A DNA stretch of 64,000 nucleotides from Janthinobacterium fluminis (GCF_028595325.1 NZ_JAQQXR010000002.1:434001-498000); one strand, 5' to 3'. Shown: positions 53,684 to 63,103, numbered from the stretch's first letter. Notes: a model not told the origin generated them from the sequence alone. Numbers and translations are program-made.

Positions 53684-55044
53684 GCCGGCGCGGCACCCTG
53701 GCCGCGCTGGCGGCCTGCGCCTGGCTGGCCGGGCCGGCCGGCGCCGCGCTGATCGACACCCGGCTCGACGATCCGGCGCTGGCGGCGCGCATCGACGGCG
53801 CGCCGCTGTACACGCTCAGCGTCGACGCGCTGGCGCGCGCCGCGCGCGAGAAGACGCCGGGCGCGCCGCGCGCCGCGGCGCTGCAAACGGCGATCATGAA
53901 CCGTTTGCTGGCGGCGCTCGCGCGGCGCGACTTCAAGGCCGAGGAACTGCACCCGTCGACGCGCGTGACCTTCCAGCGCGACGTCGCCGCCGACGACAAG
54001 CTGGCGGCCAGCCTGCGCGCGCAGTACGGCAAGGAGCTGGAGGCGGCCTTGCGGGCCTTGCCGGGCGCCAGCCTCAACGGACTGGTACGCGAATCCTTCG
54101 AGCCGGAGCCGGCGGCGTGGGAACGGGTCTTCGGCAAGGGCGGCAAGCTGCAGCTGGAATACGTGCTGAGCGCGGAACAGCAGGCGCAGGCGAAGAAAAC
54201 CATCCTGCTGCGCTACAAGCTGCCGGCCGGCCAGAGCGGCGACATCACGCTGTACGACGTCTACCGGCGCCAGAACGTGCAGGGCCGGGTCGAACTGTTT
54301 AACCGCAACCAGCCCTATCTGCGCCAGCAGGCCAGGCTGAAGCTGGCCAATCTGTTCGTGCTGCACTGGGCGACGCAGCAGTTCGGCGCCAAGGCCGTCG
54401 ACGACCTGCGCCAGACCCTGGGCGAGCAGGATGAGGTGCTGGCGCTGCTGGCCCTGCACGGCATCGGCGACGACATCGAGGGCGAGAGCGCGCTGTTGGG
54501 GCGGCTGGCGAAACAGGTGGGCGCGGCCGAGATCGGCGCCTACTACCGCAGCCACAAGGAAGAGTTCCGGCGCATCGAACGGGTCAAGGCGCGGCATATC
54601 CGCGTCGCCGACGAGCGCCTGGGCAAGGAAGTCGTGGCGGCCGCGGCCAAGGGCGAGGACTTCGGCGCGCTGGCGCGGCGCCATTCGACGGCCGACGACG
54701 CCAAGGCGGGCGGCGAGCTGGGCTGGATCGTCCACGAGGGCAAACTGAGCTGGTTGCAGCAACTGGCCTTCATGCAGCCCGAGGGGCAGGTGTCGCGGCC
54801 CTATCGCGGGCCGGTTGCGCCGGACCAGGCGGCGTCGTGGGAAATCGTGCTGGTGGAGCAGCGCGTGCAGGGCTACCAGGCGCCCGACTCCGAGGCCGTG
54901 AAATACACGGCGCGCAAGGCGGTGGCGCGCGAGAAGGCCGCCGCGCAAATGAAGGCGCTGCGCGAGCGCGTCCTGCATGACGCCGCCATCGAAGTCGACG
55001 GCAAGCAACTGGACGCGCCGCTGCAATTGGGGGCGTCGACATGA
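53680..55044 (+). CDS. Periplasmic parvulin-type peptidyl-prolyl isomerase
   Basis: The product is 454 residues with a TTG start overlapping the upstream stop by four bases. A signal peptide (TLAALAACAWLAGPAGA) is followed by a SurA/PpiD-like helical region. A parvulin domain follows near residues 300-385 (VKARHIRVADERLGKEVVAA, then HSTADDAKAGGELGWIVHEG). The coupling to the secreted enzyme gene suggests a dedicated folding helper for it. It is not the housekeeping SurA. Confidence 0.82.
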   Translation: MSRRGTLAALAACAWLAGPAGAALIDTRLDDPALAARIDGAPLYTLSVDALARAAREKTPGAPRAAALQTAIMNRLLAALARRDFKAEELHPSTRVTFQRDVAADDKLAASLRAQYGKELEAALRALPGASLNGLVRESFEPEPAAWERVFGKGGKLQLEYVLSAEQQAQAKKTILLRYKLPAGQSGDITLYDVYRRQNVQGRVELFNRNQPYLRQQARLKLANLFVLHWATQQFGAKAVDDLRQTLGEQDEVLALLALHGIGDDIEGESALLGRLAKQVGAAEIGAYYRSHKEEFRRIERVKARHIRVADERLGKEVVAAAAKGEDFGALARRHSTADDAKAGGELGWIVHEGKLSWLQQLAFMQPEGQVSRPYRGPVAPDQAASWEIVLVEQRVQGYQAPDSEAVKYTARKAVAREKAAAQMKALRERVLHDAAIEVDGKQLDAPLQLGAST

Positions 55045-55622
55045 GGCGGCGCGGCGTAGTCGTCGGCGCCGCGGCGCTTGGGGTTGTTGGCGCGGCCGTG
55101 CTGGCGATGTGGCCGGCGGCGCCGGCAGGGCCGGGCGCGCCGGCGGCGGCGTTGCCGGCTCAAGGCCCCGCCGCGCGGCCGGCGGCGCCGGCGGACTGGC
55201 CGCCGGCGTTCGCCGACGGCGAGCGCGAACTGAAGCGGGTGGCGTTGACGCCGCTGGAGCCGGCCGTGCCGGCCGCGTACAGCATGGCGCTGGCGCGCCA
55301 GAACGGCGACCCGCGCACGCCGCCGATCAGCCGCGACGAAGCGCCGGCGCCGCCGAGCGCGGCCGAGCTGGCGGACCCGCAAGCCTATCAGGGTTATGAG
55401 GCACGCCAGAGCATGAAACTGTATGCCGGCTATGTGCAGGCGGCCGACGCCGACATTCCGGCACTGCGCCGCGATATCGAGCAGGGGCGCAAGATGGGGG
55501 CCGCGCCTGAAGAGATCGCCAAGGTCGAGGAAAAATTGCGGCGCATCGTCGCCATGCGCGCCGAACTGCTGGCGCAGCATCCGGAACTGGCGCGGGCCGG
55601 CGACGGCAAATCCAGCCAATAG
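55041..55622 (+). CDS. Membrane-anchored or secreted protein of unknown function
   Basis: The product is 193 residues; the ATG overlaps the foldase stop as ATGA. One N-terminal hydrophobic segment (VVVGAAALGVVGAAVLAMWP) is followed by an alanine-proline linker and a helical C-terminal half (LRRDIEQGRKMGAAPEEIAK). The last codons (ELARAGDGKSSQ) are copied three more times in the array downstream. By layout it resembles short anchored helpers of secreted enzymes. Function is unknown. Confidence 0.62.
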   Translation: MRRRGVVVGAAALGVVGAAVLAMWPAAPAGPGAPAAALPAQGPAARPAAPADWPPAFADGERELKRVALTPLEPAVPAAYSMALARQNGDPRTPPISRDEAPAPPSAAELADPQAYQGYEARQSMKLYAGYVQAADADIPALRRDIEQGRKMGAAPEEIAKVEEKLRRIVAMRAELLAQHPELARAGDGKSSQ

Positions 55623-56090
55623 CGCGGAGCAGGGGGCTGACCCCAAAAACGGGTCTGACCCCAAACCCCGGCATCCGGAGCGGGCGCGGGCCGGCGACGG
55701 CAAATCCAGCCAATAGCGCTGAATAGGGGTCTGACCCTTCGGGTCTGACCCCGGCTTTTTAGCGTAAATTTATGCAGGAAACATAAAAGCCGAGGTCAGA
55801 CCCCCAAAACGGGTCTGACCCCAAACCCCGGTATCTGGAACTGGCGCGGGCCGGCGACGGCAAATCCAGCCAATAGCGCGGAACAGGGGTCTGACCCTTC
55901 GGGTCTGACCCCAGCTTTTTAGCGTAAATTTATGCAGGAAACATAAAAGCCGGGGTCAGACCCCCAAAACGGGTCTGACCCCAAACCCCGGTATCCGGAA
56001 CTGGCGCGGGCCGGCGACGGCAAATCCAGCCAATAGCGCGGAACAGGGGTCAGACCCCAAAAACGGGTCTGGCCCCTAAACCTGGCGACT
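55577..56090. repeat. Tandem array of gene-end plus GGGGTCAGACCCC palindromes
   Basis: The unit starts in the last 15 codons of the preceding gene (GCATCCGGA...). Copies begin at 55577 (94-bp short unit), 55671 and 55831 (160 bp each) and 55991 (partial). Each contains the codons for ELARAGDGKSSQ and stop (with sequence drift), then palindromes of the GGGGTCTGACCCC family. The full units also carry an AT-rich hairpin (AGCGTAAATTTATGCAGGAA). It reads as repeated duplication of a palindromic element together with flanking coding sequence. Confidence 0.85.
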
Positions 56091-56244
56091 GCGGCGCCGT
56101 AACAACAGTCTGGCCGTGCGACCTTGATGAAGGGCAAAAAAATCGCGCCGTCTTATTGCCGGCCCGGCCCTGGGCGGGCTCGGCCGACACGCGCCGGCCC
56201 TTCTCGGATTAGAATGGATGTTTTGTTGAATTCAATCATAGACG

Positions 56245-57147
56245 ATGGCTTATAAGACTCTCGAAGATACGATCGGTAATACGCCGCTGGTGCGCCTGAC
56301 GCGCCTGCCCGGCGCCGATGCCCTGGCGCGTAATAATATTATCCTGGGCAAGATGGAGGGCGATAATCCGGCCGGTTCCGTCAAGGACCGCGCCGCCATG
56401 TCGATGCTGCGCCGGGCCGAGGAGCGCGGCGCGATCAAGCCGGGCGATACGCTGATCGAGGCCACCAGCGGCAATACGGGTATCGCGCTGGCGATGGCCG
56501 CCGCGCTGCGCGGCTATAAGATGGTGTTGCTGATGCCGGAGAATCTGAGCGTCGAGCGGCGCCAGAGCATGGCCGCCTACGGCGCGCAGATCCTGCTGAC
56601 GCCGAAGACGGGCGGCATGGAGTATGCCCGCGACCTGGCCGAGCAGATGCAGAAGGATGGCAAGGGGGTCATCCTCGACCAGTTCGGCAACTTCGACAAT
56701 TCGCGCGCCCATTACGAGGGCACGGGGCCGGAGATCTGGCGCGACACGGACGGCCGCGTCACGCATTTCGTCAGCGCCATGGGCACCACGGGCACGATCA
56801 TGGGCGTGTCGCAGTATTTGAAGGAGCAGAATCCGGCCATCCAGATCATCGGCGCGCAGCCGGAGGAGGGGTCGTCGATTCCCGGCATCCGCAAATGGCC
56901 GGAGGCCTATCTGCCGAAGATTTTCGACAGGAGCAGGGTCGATCAGATCGAGTCGGTCAGCCAGAGCGCGGCGGAGCGCATGGCGCGCCGGATGGCGGCG
57001 GAAGAGGGGATTTTCTGCGGCATCTCGGCAGCGGGGGCTTGCGAGATTGCGCTGCGCGTGTCGCAAACGGTGGAAAATGCGACGATCGTGTTTATTGTCT
57101 GCGACCGCGGCGACCGTTATCTGTCGACCGGGGTGTTTCCCGCGTAA
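56245..57147 (+). CDS. cysM: Cysteine synthase B
   Basis: The product is 300 residues. The PLP lysine is in NPAGSVKDRAAMSML and the phosphate-binding loop in EATSGNTGIALAMAAAL, with the CysM-type start YKTLEDTIGNTPLVRL. It makes cysteine from O-acetylserine and sulfide or thiosulfate. In relatives it follows comEA; here the phospholipase-like operon and repeats lie between them. Confidence 0.95.
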   Translation: MAYKTLEDTIGNTPLVRLTRLPGADALARNNIILGKMEGDNPAGSVKDRAAMSMLRRAEERGAIKPGDTLIEATSGNTGIALAMAAALRGYKMVLLMPENLSVERRQSMAAYGAQILLTPKTGGMEYARDLAEQMQKDGKGVILDQFGNFDNSRAHYEGTGPEIWRDTDGRVTHFVSAMGTTGTIMGVSQYLKEQNPAIQIIGAQPEEGSSIPGIRKWPEAYLPKIFDRSRVDQIESVSQSAAERMARRMAAEEGIFCGISAAGACEIALRVSQTVENATIVFIVCDRGDRYLSTGVFPA

Positions 57148-57225
57148 CGGGCGTTGGCACGACTTTCGCCTCCCTCTCCCCCTCGCGAGGGGAGGGAGGC
57201 GGGCGGAAAGTACACACCGCAAGGG

Positions 57226-57558
57226 TTAGCTTTGCGGTGTTTCGCCTTCCTTTGGCTTGAACTGCTTGTCGCTGATGCGGAACTTGTTGCGGCGGTCGCC
57301 CATCAAGTAGCGCAGGTCGCGGATGCTCAGGTCGCTGACTTCGTGCATGCGTATCAGCAGCGAGGCGCCGACCGGCAAGCGGTGGTGGCGGATCTTGCTG
57401 ATCACCGGCGGAGCCACTTCCAGCGCGCGGGACAAGGCTGCGTCGTTTTTCAGGCGCAGGTTTTCGATGAGGGTGTCCAGTAATCTGTTTGGATTGTATT
57501 GCAACAGATCGTCGGAGTCCGAATCGCTGTTCATATCAATGCCGACTTGGTTTGTCAT
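57226..57558 (-). CDS. Small helix-turn-helix-like regulator
   Basis: The product is 110 residues; ATG 57534 is an alternative start. Residues 35-70 (LRLKNDAALSRALEVAPPVI SKIRH region) look like an XRE-type helix-turn-helix, and the C-terminal tail is charged. It stands alone and opposite to cysM. It has an AAGGAA before the start. Target unknown. Confidence 0.6.
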   Translation of the reverse strand: MTNQVGIDMNSDSDSDDLLQYNPNRLLDTLIENLRLKNDAALSRALEVAPPVISKIRHHRLPVGASLLIRMHEVSDLSIRDLRYLMGDRRNKFRISDKQFKPKEGETPQS

Positions 57559-57985
57559 GTTCTAATGTTCCTTCTGTAGTTGCACTGCAAAGTAAAAACA
57601 CTCGGAGCTCGCTCTTGCTGCGTCAATGTTCATTCTTTACTAAAGGAACGAATTCACACACGGTCGGATCCGGGATACAGGGTTCGTAATATATGCACAA
57701 TTGTACAGCACCGCGCAATCTAATACTTAAAAGCAATAAAAAACTCAGGCTTGCATCATTGATGCCGTTGTCAAAATGCAACAACCATTTGGTATTTGTT
57801 ACGTTTTTAGCCACTTAAAAAATAATAATATGACAATTCTGAGTATAAAGCAATTTCAGTTTTGACGACCGCACGATAGCCCTTACGCCGCAGGCCAGCA
57901 CGGGCTCTGGTCTGCAACCTTACCGGCGCGCCGGCAAAGGGGCAATCTTCCTTACGCTTTCTTACAAGTAATAAAGCCGCCTGTT
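57559..57985. other. AT-rich intergenic region
   Basis: This stretch is clearly richer in A and T than its surroundings. No supported gene was found; a 63-codon minus-strand frame at 57623-57814 has no start signal and no recognisable features. The promoter of the small regulator should lie at its left end. No other element can be named. Confidence 0.5.
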
Positions 57986-59080
57986 TTAGCCTCCCCGCGC
58001 CAGCCGCACGGCGCGGCCCAGGTCGAGCACCGACATGGCGTAGAAGTAACTGCGGTTGTATTGGGTGATGGCGAAAAAATTGGCCGTCGCTAACCAATAC
58101 TCGGTCGCTTCCGCACCGTTTTGCAAGTCTACCAGACCAAACATTATTCCGCCCGGCAACGGTGCGTCGCTGCCGACGCCCGCGCCGGCCAGCTCGTCCT
58201 GCGTGTGTTTCGCCTCCAGGCCCTGGCCGATGTAGCCTTCCCAGGCCCGCGCCGGCGACACCGTGGCGGGGTAGGCGAAGGGGCGCGCCAGGTCGCGCTG
58301 CCAGCCGTGGCGGACCAGGAAGTTGGCGACGCTGCCGATGGCGTCGGCGGCCGAGCCGCGCAAGTCGACGCGGCCGTCGCCGTCGAAGTCGACGGCGTGC
58401 TGGAGTATGCTGCTGGGCATGAACTGCGGCAGGCCGACGGCGCCCGCGTAGGAGCCGAGCAGCGTCAGCGGATCGATATTGCTCTGGCGCGCGAACAGCA
58501 GCGCGCTTTCCAGCTCGCCGCGGAAGAAGGCCATGCGCGCGCCGCGCGTCGGCGTGTCCGGATAGGCGAAGGCCAGCGTGGTCAGCGCGTCCAGCACGCG
58601 GAAGCGCCCGGTGTTGCGGCCGTACACGGTTTCGACGCCGATGATGCCGACGATGATGTCGGCCGGCACGCCGTAGACGCTTTCGGCGCGCGCCAGCGCG
58701 TCGGCGTTGTCGTTCCAGAATTGCACGCCGGCGTCGATGCGCACGGGTTCGACGAAGCGCTGGCGGTAGGCTTGCCAGTTTTTCGGCTTGCCCGGCGGGG
58801 CCGGCTTCATCAGCTGGATCGTCGTCTCGACGTAGCGCACCTTGGCGAGCAGCGCCTCCAGGGCCGGGCGCTCGAACTGGTGCTTGCGCACCATGTCGTC
58901 GAGGAACTGGGCGACCTCCTTCCATTCGGCGAAGTTGACGTACTCGCCCTCATAGTCGGCCTTGGCGGCGACTTTCTTGGCCGCTTTGGCCGGGGCGCCG
59001 GCCGCCTGCGTCAGCGGCGTGGCGCCCAGCAGCAGGGCGAGGATCAGGGCGGAGGTGGTGCGGGTCGGGGTAGCTGTCAT
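57986..59080 (-). CDS. mltB: Lytic murein transglycosylase B
   Basis: The product is 364 residues. A signal peptide (LILALLLGATPLTQAAGA) precedes the catalytic domain with the essential glutamate in IGVETVYGRNTGRFRVLDAL. The phrases GSYAGAVGLPQFMPSSI and a calcium-site-like DFDGDGRVDL follow. It cleaves peptidoglycan to 1,6-anhydro products. There is no lipobox, so it is probably soluble in the periplasm. Its start overlaps the stop of the transglutaminase gene upstream by four bases. Confidence 0.93.
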   Translation of the reverse strand: MTATPTRTTSALILALLLGATPLTQAAGAPAKAAKKVAAKADYEGEYVNFAEWKEVAQFLDDMVRKHQFERPALEALLAKVRYVETTIQLMKPAPPGKPKNWQAYRQRFVEPVRIDAGVQFWNDNADALARAESVYGVPADIIVGIIGVETVYGRNTGRFRVLDALTTLAFAYPDTPTRGARMAFFRGELESALLFARQSNIDPLTLLGSYAGAVGLPQFMPSSILQHAVDFDGDGRVDLRGSAADAIGSVANFLVRHGWQRDLARPFAYPATVSPARAWEGYIGQGLEAKHTQDELAGAGVGSDAPLPGGIMFGLVDLQNGAEATEYWLATANFFAITQYNRSYFYAMSVLDLGRAVRLARGG

Positions 59081-61089
59081 CGGGATTCGGTTAGCAGGCG
59101 CTTCAGGGTAGACAGCGACCTGGCTTTTTCATGGGGATGGGCGACACCATACTTGATCGCGGCGTAGATTGCCAGAAAGCGCAGGGCGGCGGCGCGCTGT
59201 TGCGGCTGCGCCGCGTGCCCGGCCAGCCGCTGCGCGTAGCCGTGCGGCCCTTCGTGCGGCAGGCGGGCGCAGCCGCGCCTGGCCTGCAGGCGGCAAAAGG
59301 CGGCGTACAGCGCGTCGAGCGGGTCGGCGGCGCGGCGCCGGCGCAGCGCCCGCGCCAGCCACAGCAGGGCGGCGCCGGCGCCGCCGGCCAGCAGCGCGCG
59401 CCAGTCGCCGGCCAGCGCCGCCAGCGCGTCGAGCACGCCGCGCTGGCGCTCGGGGTTGTAGTCGAGCACCCACTGGTTCCATGCGTTGTTGACGGCGTGC
59501 CAATTGAAGCGCAGCGCCGCCAGCAGCGAGTCGGGGCCGCCGATCAGCGCGTCCAGCCCCGCCAGGCCGAACGGCGCCGGCCTGGGCAGCGCGCGCGCCA
59601 GATTGCTTTCGATGCGCTCGGGGGCGACGGCGGCCGTCGGGTCGACCCGCAGCCAGCCGCGCCCGGCCAGCCACACCTCGGCCCAGGCGTGGGCGTCGGA
59701 CTGGCGCACCGTCAGGTAGCCGTCCACCGGGTTCAGCTCGCCGCCCTGGTAGCCGGCGACGACGCGCGCCGGAATGCCGAGCGCGCGCATCAGCACGACG
59801 AAGGCGCCGGCGTAGTGCTCGCAAAAGCCGGCCTTGCTGTCGAACAGGAAGGCGTCCACGGCGTCGCGCCCCAGCAGCGGCGGCTGCAGCGTGTAGCGGT
59901 ATTGCTCGCCGCGGAAGGTTCGCAGCACGGCGTCGACGGCCTCGGCCGGCTGGCGCCCCTGGCCCAGTTGCGCGGCCCAGGCCAGGGTGCGCGGGTTGTA
60001 GCCGCGCGGCAGCGCCAGCCACTGTTGCAGCCGGGCCGGCGCCGCGTCGGCCTGCAGCGTGTACTCGCTCACCGAGCTGGCGCGGTAGCGCGTGCGCGTC
60101 TCGATCGGCCGCAGCAGCAGCAGTTCCAGGGCCGGCGAGACGGCGTGGGGATTGCCGGCCGGCGCGTCGACGCGTTCGACGATGTCGAGGGCGAACAGCC
60201 AGCGCTGCCCGTTCGGCTCCAGCGTCACCTGGTAGCGCAGCGAGGGGCCGTTGAGCTTGATGTTGACGGGCTCGGGGTCGCCGCGCGCGGCGCCGCGCAC
60301 CCAGGTGCGGCCGTCGTAGTCGGCCAGCACGATGCCGCGCCAGTACAGTTGCTGCTGCGGCGGGGCGGTGCGCTCGAAGCGCACGCGAAAGGCCGTTTCC
60401 TCCGACTGCGCGAGATTGGCGATGCTGCCCGGGGCCATGCTGTCGGACAGGCCGCTGCGTGCGCCGCGGCTGTCGCCGGGCAAGCCCCACAGCGGTCCCT
60501 GGATGCGCGGGAATAGCACGAACAGCAGCAGCGCCAGCGGCGCGGCGGCGCCGGCCATGCCGGCGGCCAGGCGCAGCCGGCGCCACAGCGGCGGCACGCC
60601 GCTGCCGTACTGGAAGGACAGTTGCGCCGCCAGCAGCGCCACCAGGGTGGCGCCGGCCAGGGCGGCGCTGGCCATGCTTTGCGAGTAGAAGAAGCTGGTC
60701 AGCAGCAGGAAGAAGCTGAGGAAGATGACGACGAACAGGTCGCGCCGCGCGTGCATTTCCAGCAGCTTGAACGCCAGCAGCAGGGCCAGCATGGCGACGC
60801 CGGCCTCGCGCCCCAGCAGCGTGCGGAAGCTGGCGTAGACGCCGGCCATCGCCAGCAGCGCCAGCGGCAGCAACAGCCACAGCGGCGGCAGGCGCTTGCC
60901 GCGCACGGTCAGGGTGGCGCGCCACAGCAGCGTGGCGGCGACGCCGGCGCTGGTCCACAGCGGCAGGTGGGCGGCGTGCGGCGCCAGCACCAGCACGGCG
61001 CTCAGCAGCAGCAACAGCGTGTCGGCCTTGTCGCGCGACAGCGCCGGCAGGGCCGCCGCCAGCCTGGCCCGGGCGCCGCCCGCGTTCAT
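59077..61089 (-). CDS. Transglutaminase-like membrane protein (DUF3488/TgpA family)
   Basis: The product is 670 residues from ATG 61089, overlapping the DUF58 stop. About six N-terminal transmembrane segments are followed by a periplasmic transglutaminase-like domain with the cysteine in SKAGFCEHYAGAFV, the histidine in SDAHAWAEVW and the aspartate in WLRVDPTAAV. A last transmembrane segment (WRALLAGGAGAALLWLARAL) and a C-terminal DUF4129 tail close it. With the MoxR ATPase and the DUF58 protein it forms a widespread three-gene set whose substrate is not known. Confidence 0.9.
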   Translation of the reverse strand: MNAGGARARLAAALPALSRDKADTLLLLLSAVLVLAPHAAHLPLWTSAGVAATLLWRATLTVRGKRLPPLWLLLPLALLAMAGVYASFRTLLGREAGVAMLALLLAFKLLEMHARRDLFVVIFLSFFLLLTSFFYSQSMASAALAGATLVALLAAQLSFQYGSGVPPLWRRLRLAAGMAGAAAPLALLLFVLFPRIQGPLWGLPGDSRGARSGLSDSMAPGSIANLAQSEETAFRVRFERTAPPQQQLYWRGIVLADYDGRTWVRGAARGDPEPVNIKLNGPSLRYQVTLEPNGQRWLFALDIVERVDAPAGNPHAVSPALELLLLRPIETRTRYRASSVSEYTLQADAAPARLQQWLALPRGYNPRTLAWAAQLGQGRQPAEAVDAVLRTFRGEQYRYTLQPPLLGRDAVDAFLFDSKAGFCEHYAGAFVVLMRALGIPARVVAGYQGGELNPVDGYLTVRQSDAHAWAEVWLAGRGWLRVDPTAAVAPERIESNLARALPRPAPFGLAGLDALIGGPDSLLAALRFNWHAVNNAWNQWVLDYNPERQRGVLDALAALAGDWRALLAGGAGAALLWLARALRRRRAADPLDALYAAFCRLQARRGCARLPHEGPHGYAQRLAGHAAQPQQRAAALRFLAIYAAIKYGVAHPHEKARSLSTLKRLLTESR

Positions 61090-62111
61090 GGGCGGCGCTC
61101 CACGTGGCCGTGCAGGGCCAGCGCGCGCAGGCAGGCGGCGCGGTGCGCCTCGCCCAGCGCCGGCGGCAGGCGCAGCGCGTCCAGGTGCAGGCCGTAGGGC
61201 AGGGCCAGGCGCTCGGCGTCGAGCACCCAGCGGGTCAGCCGCGCCAGCCTGGCCTCGACGTCGAGCTGGGCCGGCAGGGCCTCGAAGTCCAGCGTCAGCT
61301 CGGTGGGCGCACCGGCGTCGAAATGCTTGCTGGCCAGTTGGCCGCCCAGCGCCGGGTCGAGCCGGGCGATCTGGCGCCAGGCCAGGTGGCGCATCGGGTC
61401 GCCCGGCCGGTAGTGGCGGATGCCGGCGAAGTCGTCGTGGCCGGCGTGGCCGCCGGCGCCGCCGGCCGCGCCGCGCAGGGGCAGCGGCGGCGCGGCCGTC
61501 TCCGGCGCCGGGTAGACCAGCACCCTGGCGTCCGGCTGCCAGTAGCTCCAGGCCTTGAACAGGCCCAGCGGAAAGCGCGTCACCAGGCGCACGCGCGGCG
61601 CCGCCAGCCAGCCGCGCGCGCCGCTGGCGCAGGACAGCAGCACCGCCGTGCTGGCGCCGGCGCCGACGTCGGCGACGTGGCGCGGCACGCCGGCGTCGAG
61701 GAAGTCGAGCCAGATGGCAAAGCGGTCCAGTTTGCTGCGGTTGTGCAGGTGCAGCTCGAACTGCGCCACCTCGCCGGCGAAGACGGGCTGGGCGCGGCCC
61801 GGCGCCAGGCGCAGCAGCGCCAGGTTGCGCGCCGTCATGCTCATGTCGACGATGGCGCAGGCGGCGCTGAAGAACGTCAGCGCGAAACCGAGGCCGAGGT
61901 TGTAGTTGATGGCGCCGATGAATAGCAGCAGCACCAGGCCGGCGAAGGCCATGCCGGCCCGGGTCGGCACGATGAAGACGCGGCGCGCCGTCAGCACGAC
62001 CTCGCCCGGCTCGCGCTCGCGCAACTGGAACAGCCAGCGCCCGGCCAGCCCGCGCAGGCGCGCCGTGAGCGTGGCCGGCGGCGCCGGCGCTGGGTGTGTA
62101 GACATGTCCAC
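61086..62111 (-). CDS. DUF58 domain protein
   Basis: The product is 341 residues; ATG 62105 is an alternative start. Two transmembrane helices (about residues 50-90) precede the DUF58 core with its signature HYRPGDPMRHLAWRQIARLD. Such proteins have a von Willebrand-like fold and pair with MoxR ATPases. It lies between the ATPase gene and the transglutaminase gene on the same strand. Confidence 0.9.
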   Translation of the reverse strand: MDMSTHPAPAPPATLTARLRGLAGRWLFQLREREPGEVVLTARRVFIVPTRAGMAFAGLVLLLFIGAINYNLGLGFALTFFSAACAIVDMSMTARNLALLRLAPGRAQPVFAGEVAQFELHLHNRSKLDRFAIWLDFLDAGVPRHVADVGAGASTAVLLSCASGARGWLAAPRVRLVTRFPLGLFKAWSYWQPDARVLVYPAPETAAPPLPLRGAAGGAGGHAGHDDFAGIRHYRPGDPMRHLAWRQIARLDPALGGQLASKHFDAGAPTELTLDFEALPAQLDVEARLARLTRWVLDAERLALPYGLHLDALRLPPALGEAHRAACLRALALHGHVERRP

Positions 62112-62170
62112 CGTCCCTTGAAATAAGCCCCGGCCCCGGCTTTTTGCGGCCGAAGTCGCCCAGCCCGCCG

Positions 62171-63103
62171 CTACACCGCCACGGACTGCTGCAACTGCAG
62201 CACCAGATCATGGCTGGCCAGCGCGATGCCGTGCGCCGACTTCAGCGGCCGCAGCCGGTGCGCGCAGACCGGCACCAACAGCGCCTGCACATCCTCCGGT
62301 ATCACATGGTCGCGGCCCTCCAGCGCGGCCCAGGCGCGCGCCGCCTGCAGCAGCGCGATGGCCGCGCGCGGACTCAGCCCCTCGGCGAAGAAACCGTTCT
62401 GCCGCGACGCCTGCGCCAGCGCCTGCACATAGTCGACCAGCGCCGGCGCCGTGTGGATGGCGCGCAGCGCGCGCTGGGCTGCGCCCAGCTCCTCGGGCGT
62501 CATCGCCGCCGGCAGCGCCTTCAGCATGCGGCGCCTGTCCTCGCCCAGCAGCAGCGCCCGTTCGGCGGCCGGGTCCGGATAACCGAGCGACAGGCACATC
62601 AAGAAGCGGTCCAGCTGCGACTCCGGCAGCGGGAAGGTGCCGACCTGGTGCGCCGGGTTTTGCGTGGCGATGACGAAGAACGGCTCCGGCAGCGCGCGCG
62701 TGACGCCGTCGGCGCTGACCTGGCGCTCCTCCATCGCCTCCAGCAGGCCGGACTGGGTCTTCGGCGTGGCGCGGTTGATTTCGTCGGCCAGCAGCACCTG
62801 GGTGAAGATGGGGCCGGGGTGGAATTCGAAGCTGTTCTTGTCGCGCGCGTAGATCGAGATGCCGGCCACGTCGGCCGGCAGCAGGTCGCTGGTGAACTGG
62901 ATGCGGTTAAATTGCAGGCCGAGGGAAATGGCCAGCGCGTGCGCCAGCGTGGTCTTGCCGACGCCGGGCACGTCCTCGATCAGCAGGTGGCCGCCGGCCA
63001 GCAGGCAGGTCAGGGCCAGGCGCACCTGGCGGTCCTTGCCGACGACGATCTGGCCGACCTGGCGCGCCACCGCGTGCATTTTTGTGAACATGATCTTTTC
63101 CAT
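62171..63103 (-). CDS. MoxR-family AAA ATPase
   Basis: The product is 310 residues from ATG 63103 (alternative 63091). Walker A is EDVPGVGKTTLAHALA, Walker B LLADEINRATPKTQ and sensor 1 FVIATQNPAHQVGTFPLPES. MoxR ATPases act as chaperones for metal insertion or complex assembly. It is the first gene of the leftward operon with DUF58 and transglutaminase-like proteins. Confidence 0.93.
   Translation of the reverse strand: MEKIMFTKMHAVARQVGQIVVGKDRQVRLALTCLLAGGHLLIEDVPGVGKTTLAHALAISLGLQFNRIQFTSDLLPADVAGISIYARDKNSFEFHPGPIFTQVLLADEINRATPKTQSGLLEAMEERQVSADGVTRALPEPFFVIATQNPAHQVGTFPLPESQLDRFLMCLSLGYPDPAAERALLLGEDRRRMLKALPAAMTPEELGAAQRALRAIHTAPALVDYVQALAQASRQNGFFAEGLSPRAAIALLQAARAWAALEGRDHVIPEDVQALLVPVCAHRLRPLKSAHGIALASHDLVLQLQQSVAV

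Noticed and set aside
54873..55703. 276-codon frame antisense to the foldase and anchored-protein genes
   Set aside because: It is a shadow in GC-rich DNA that crosses two coupled plus-strand genes.
55577..56090. CRISPR-like array
   Set aside because: Units are 94-160 bp, are direct copies of a gene end with palindromes, and contain no short repeats with unique spacers.
57623..57814. 63-codon minus-strand frame in the AT-rich spacer
   Set aside because: It has no start signal or family features; frames of this size are expected in AT-rich DNA.
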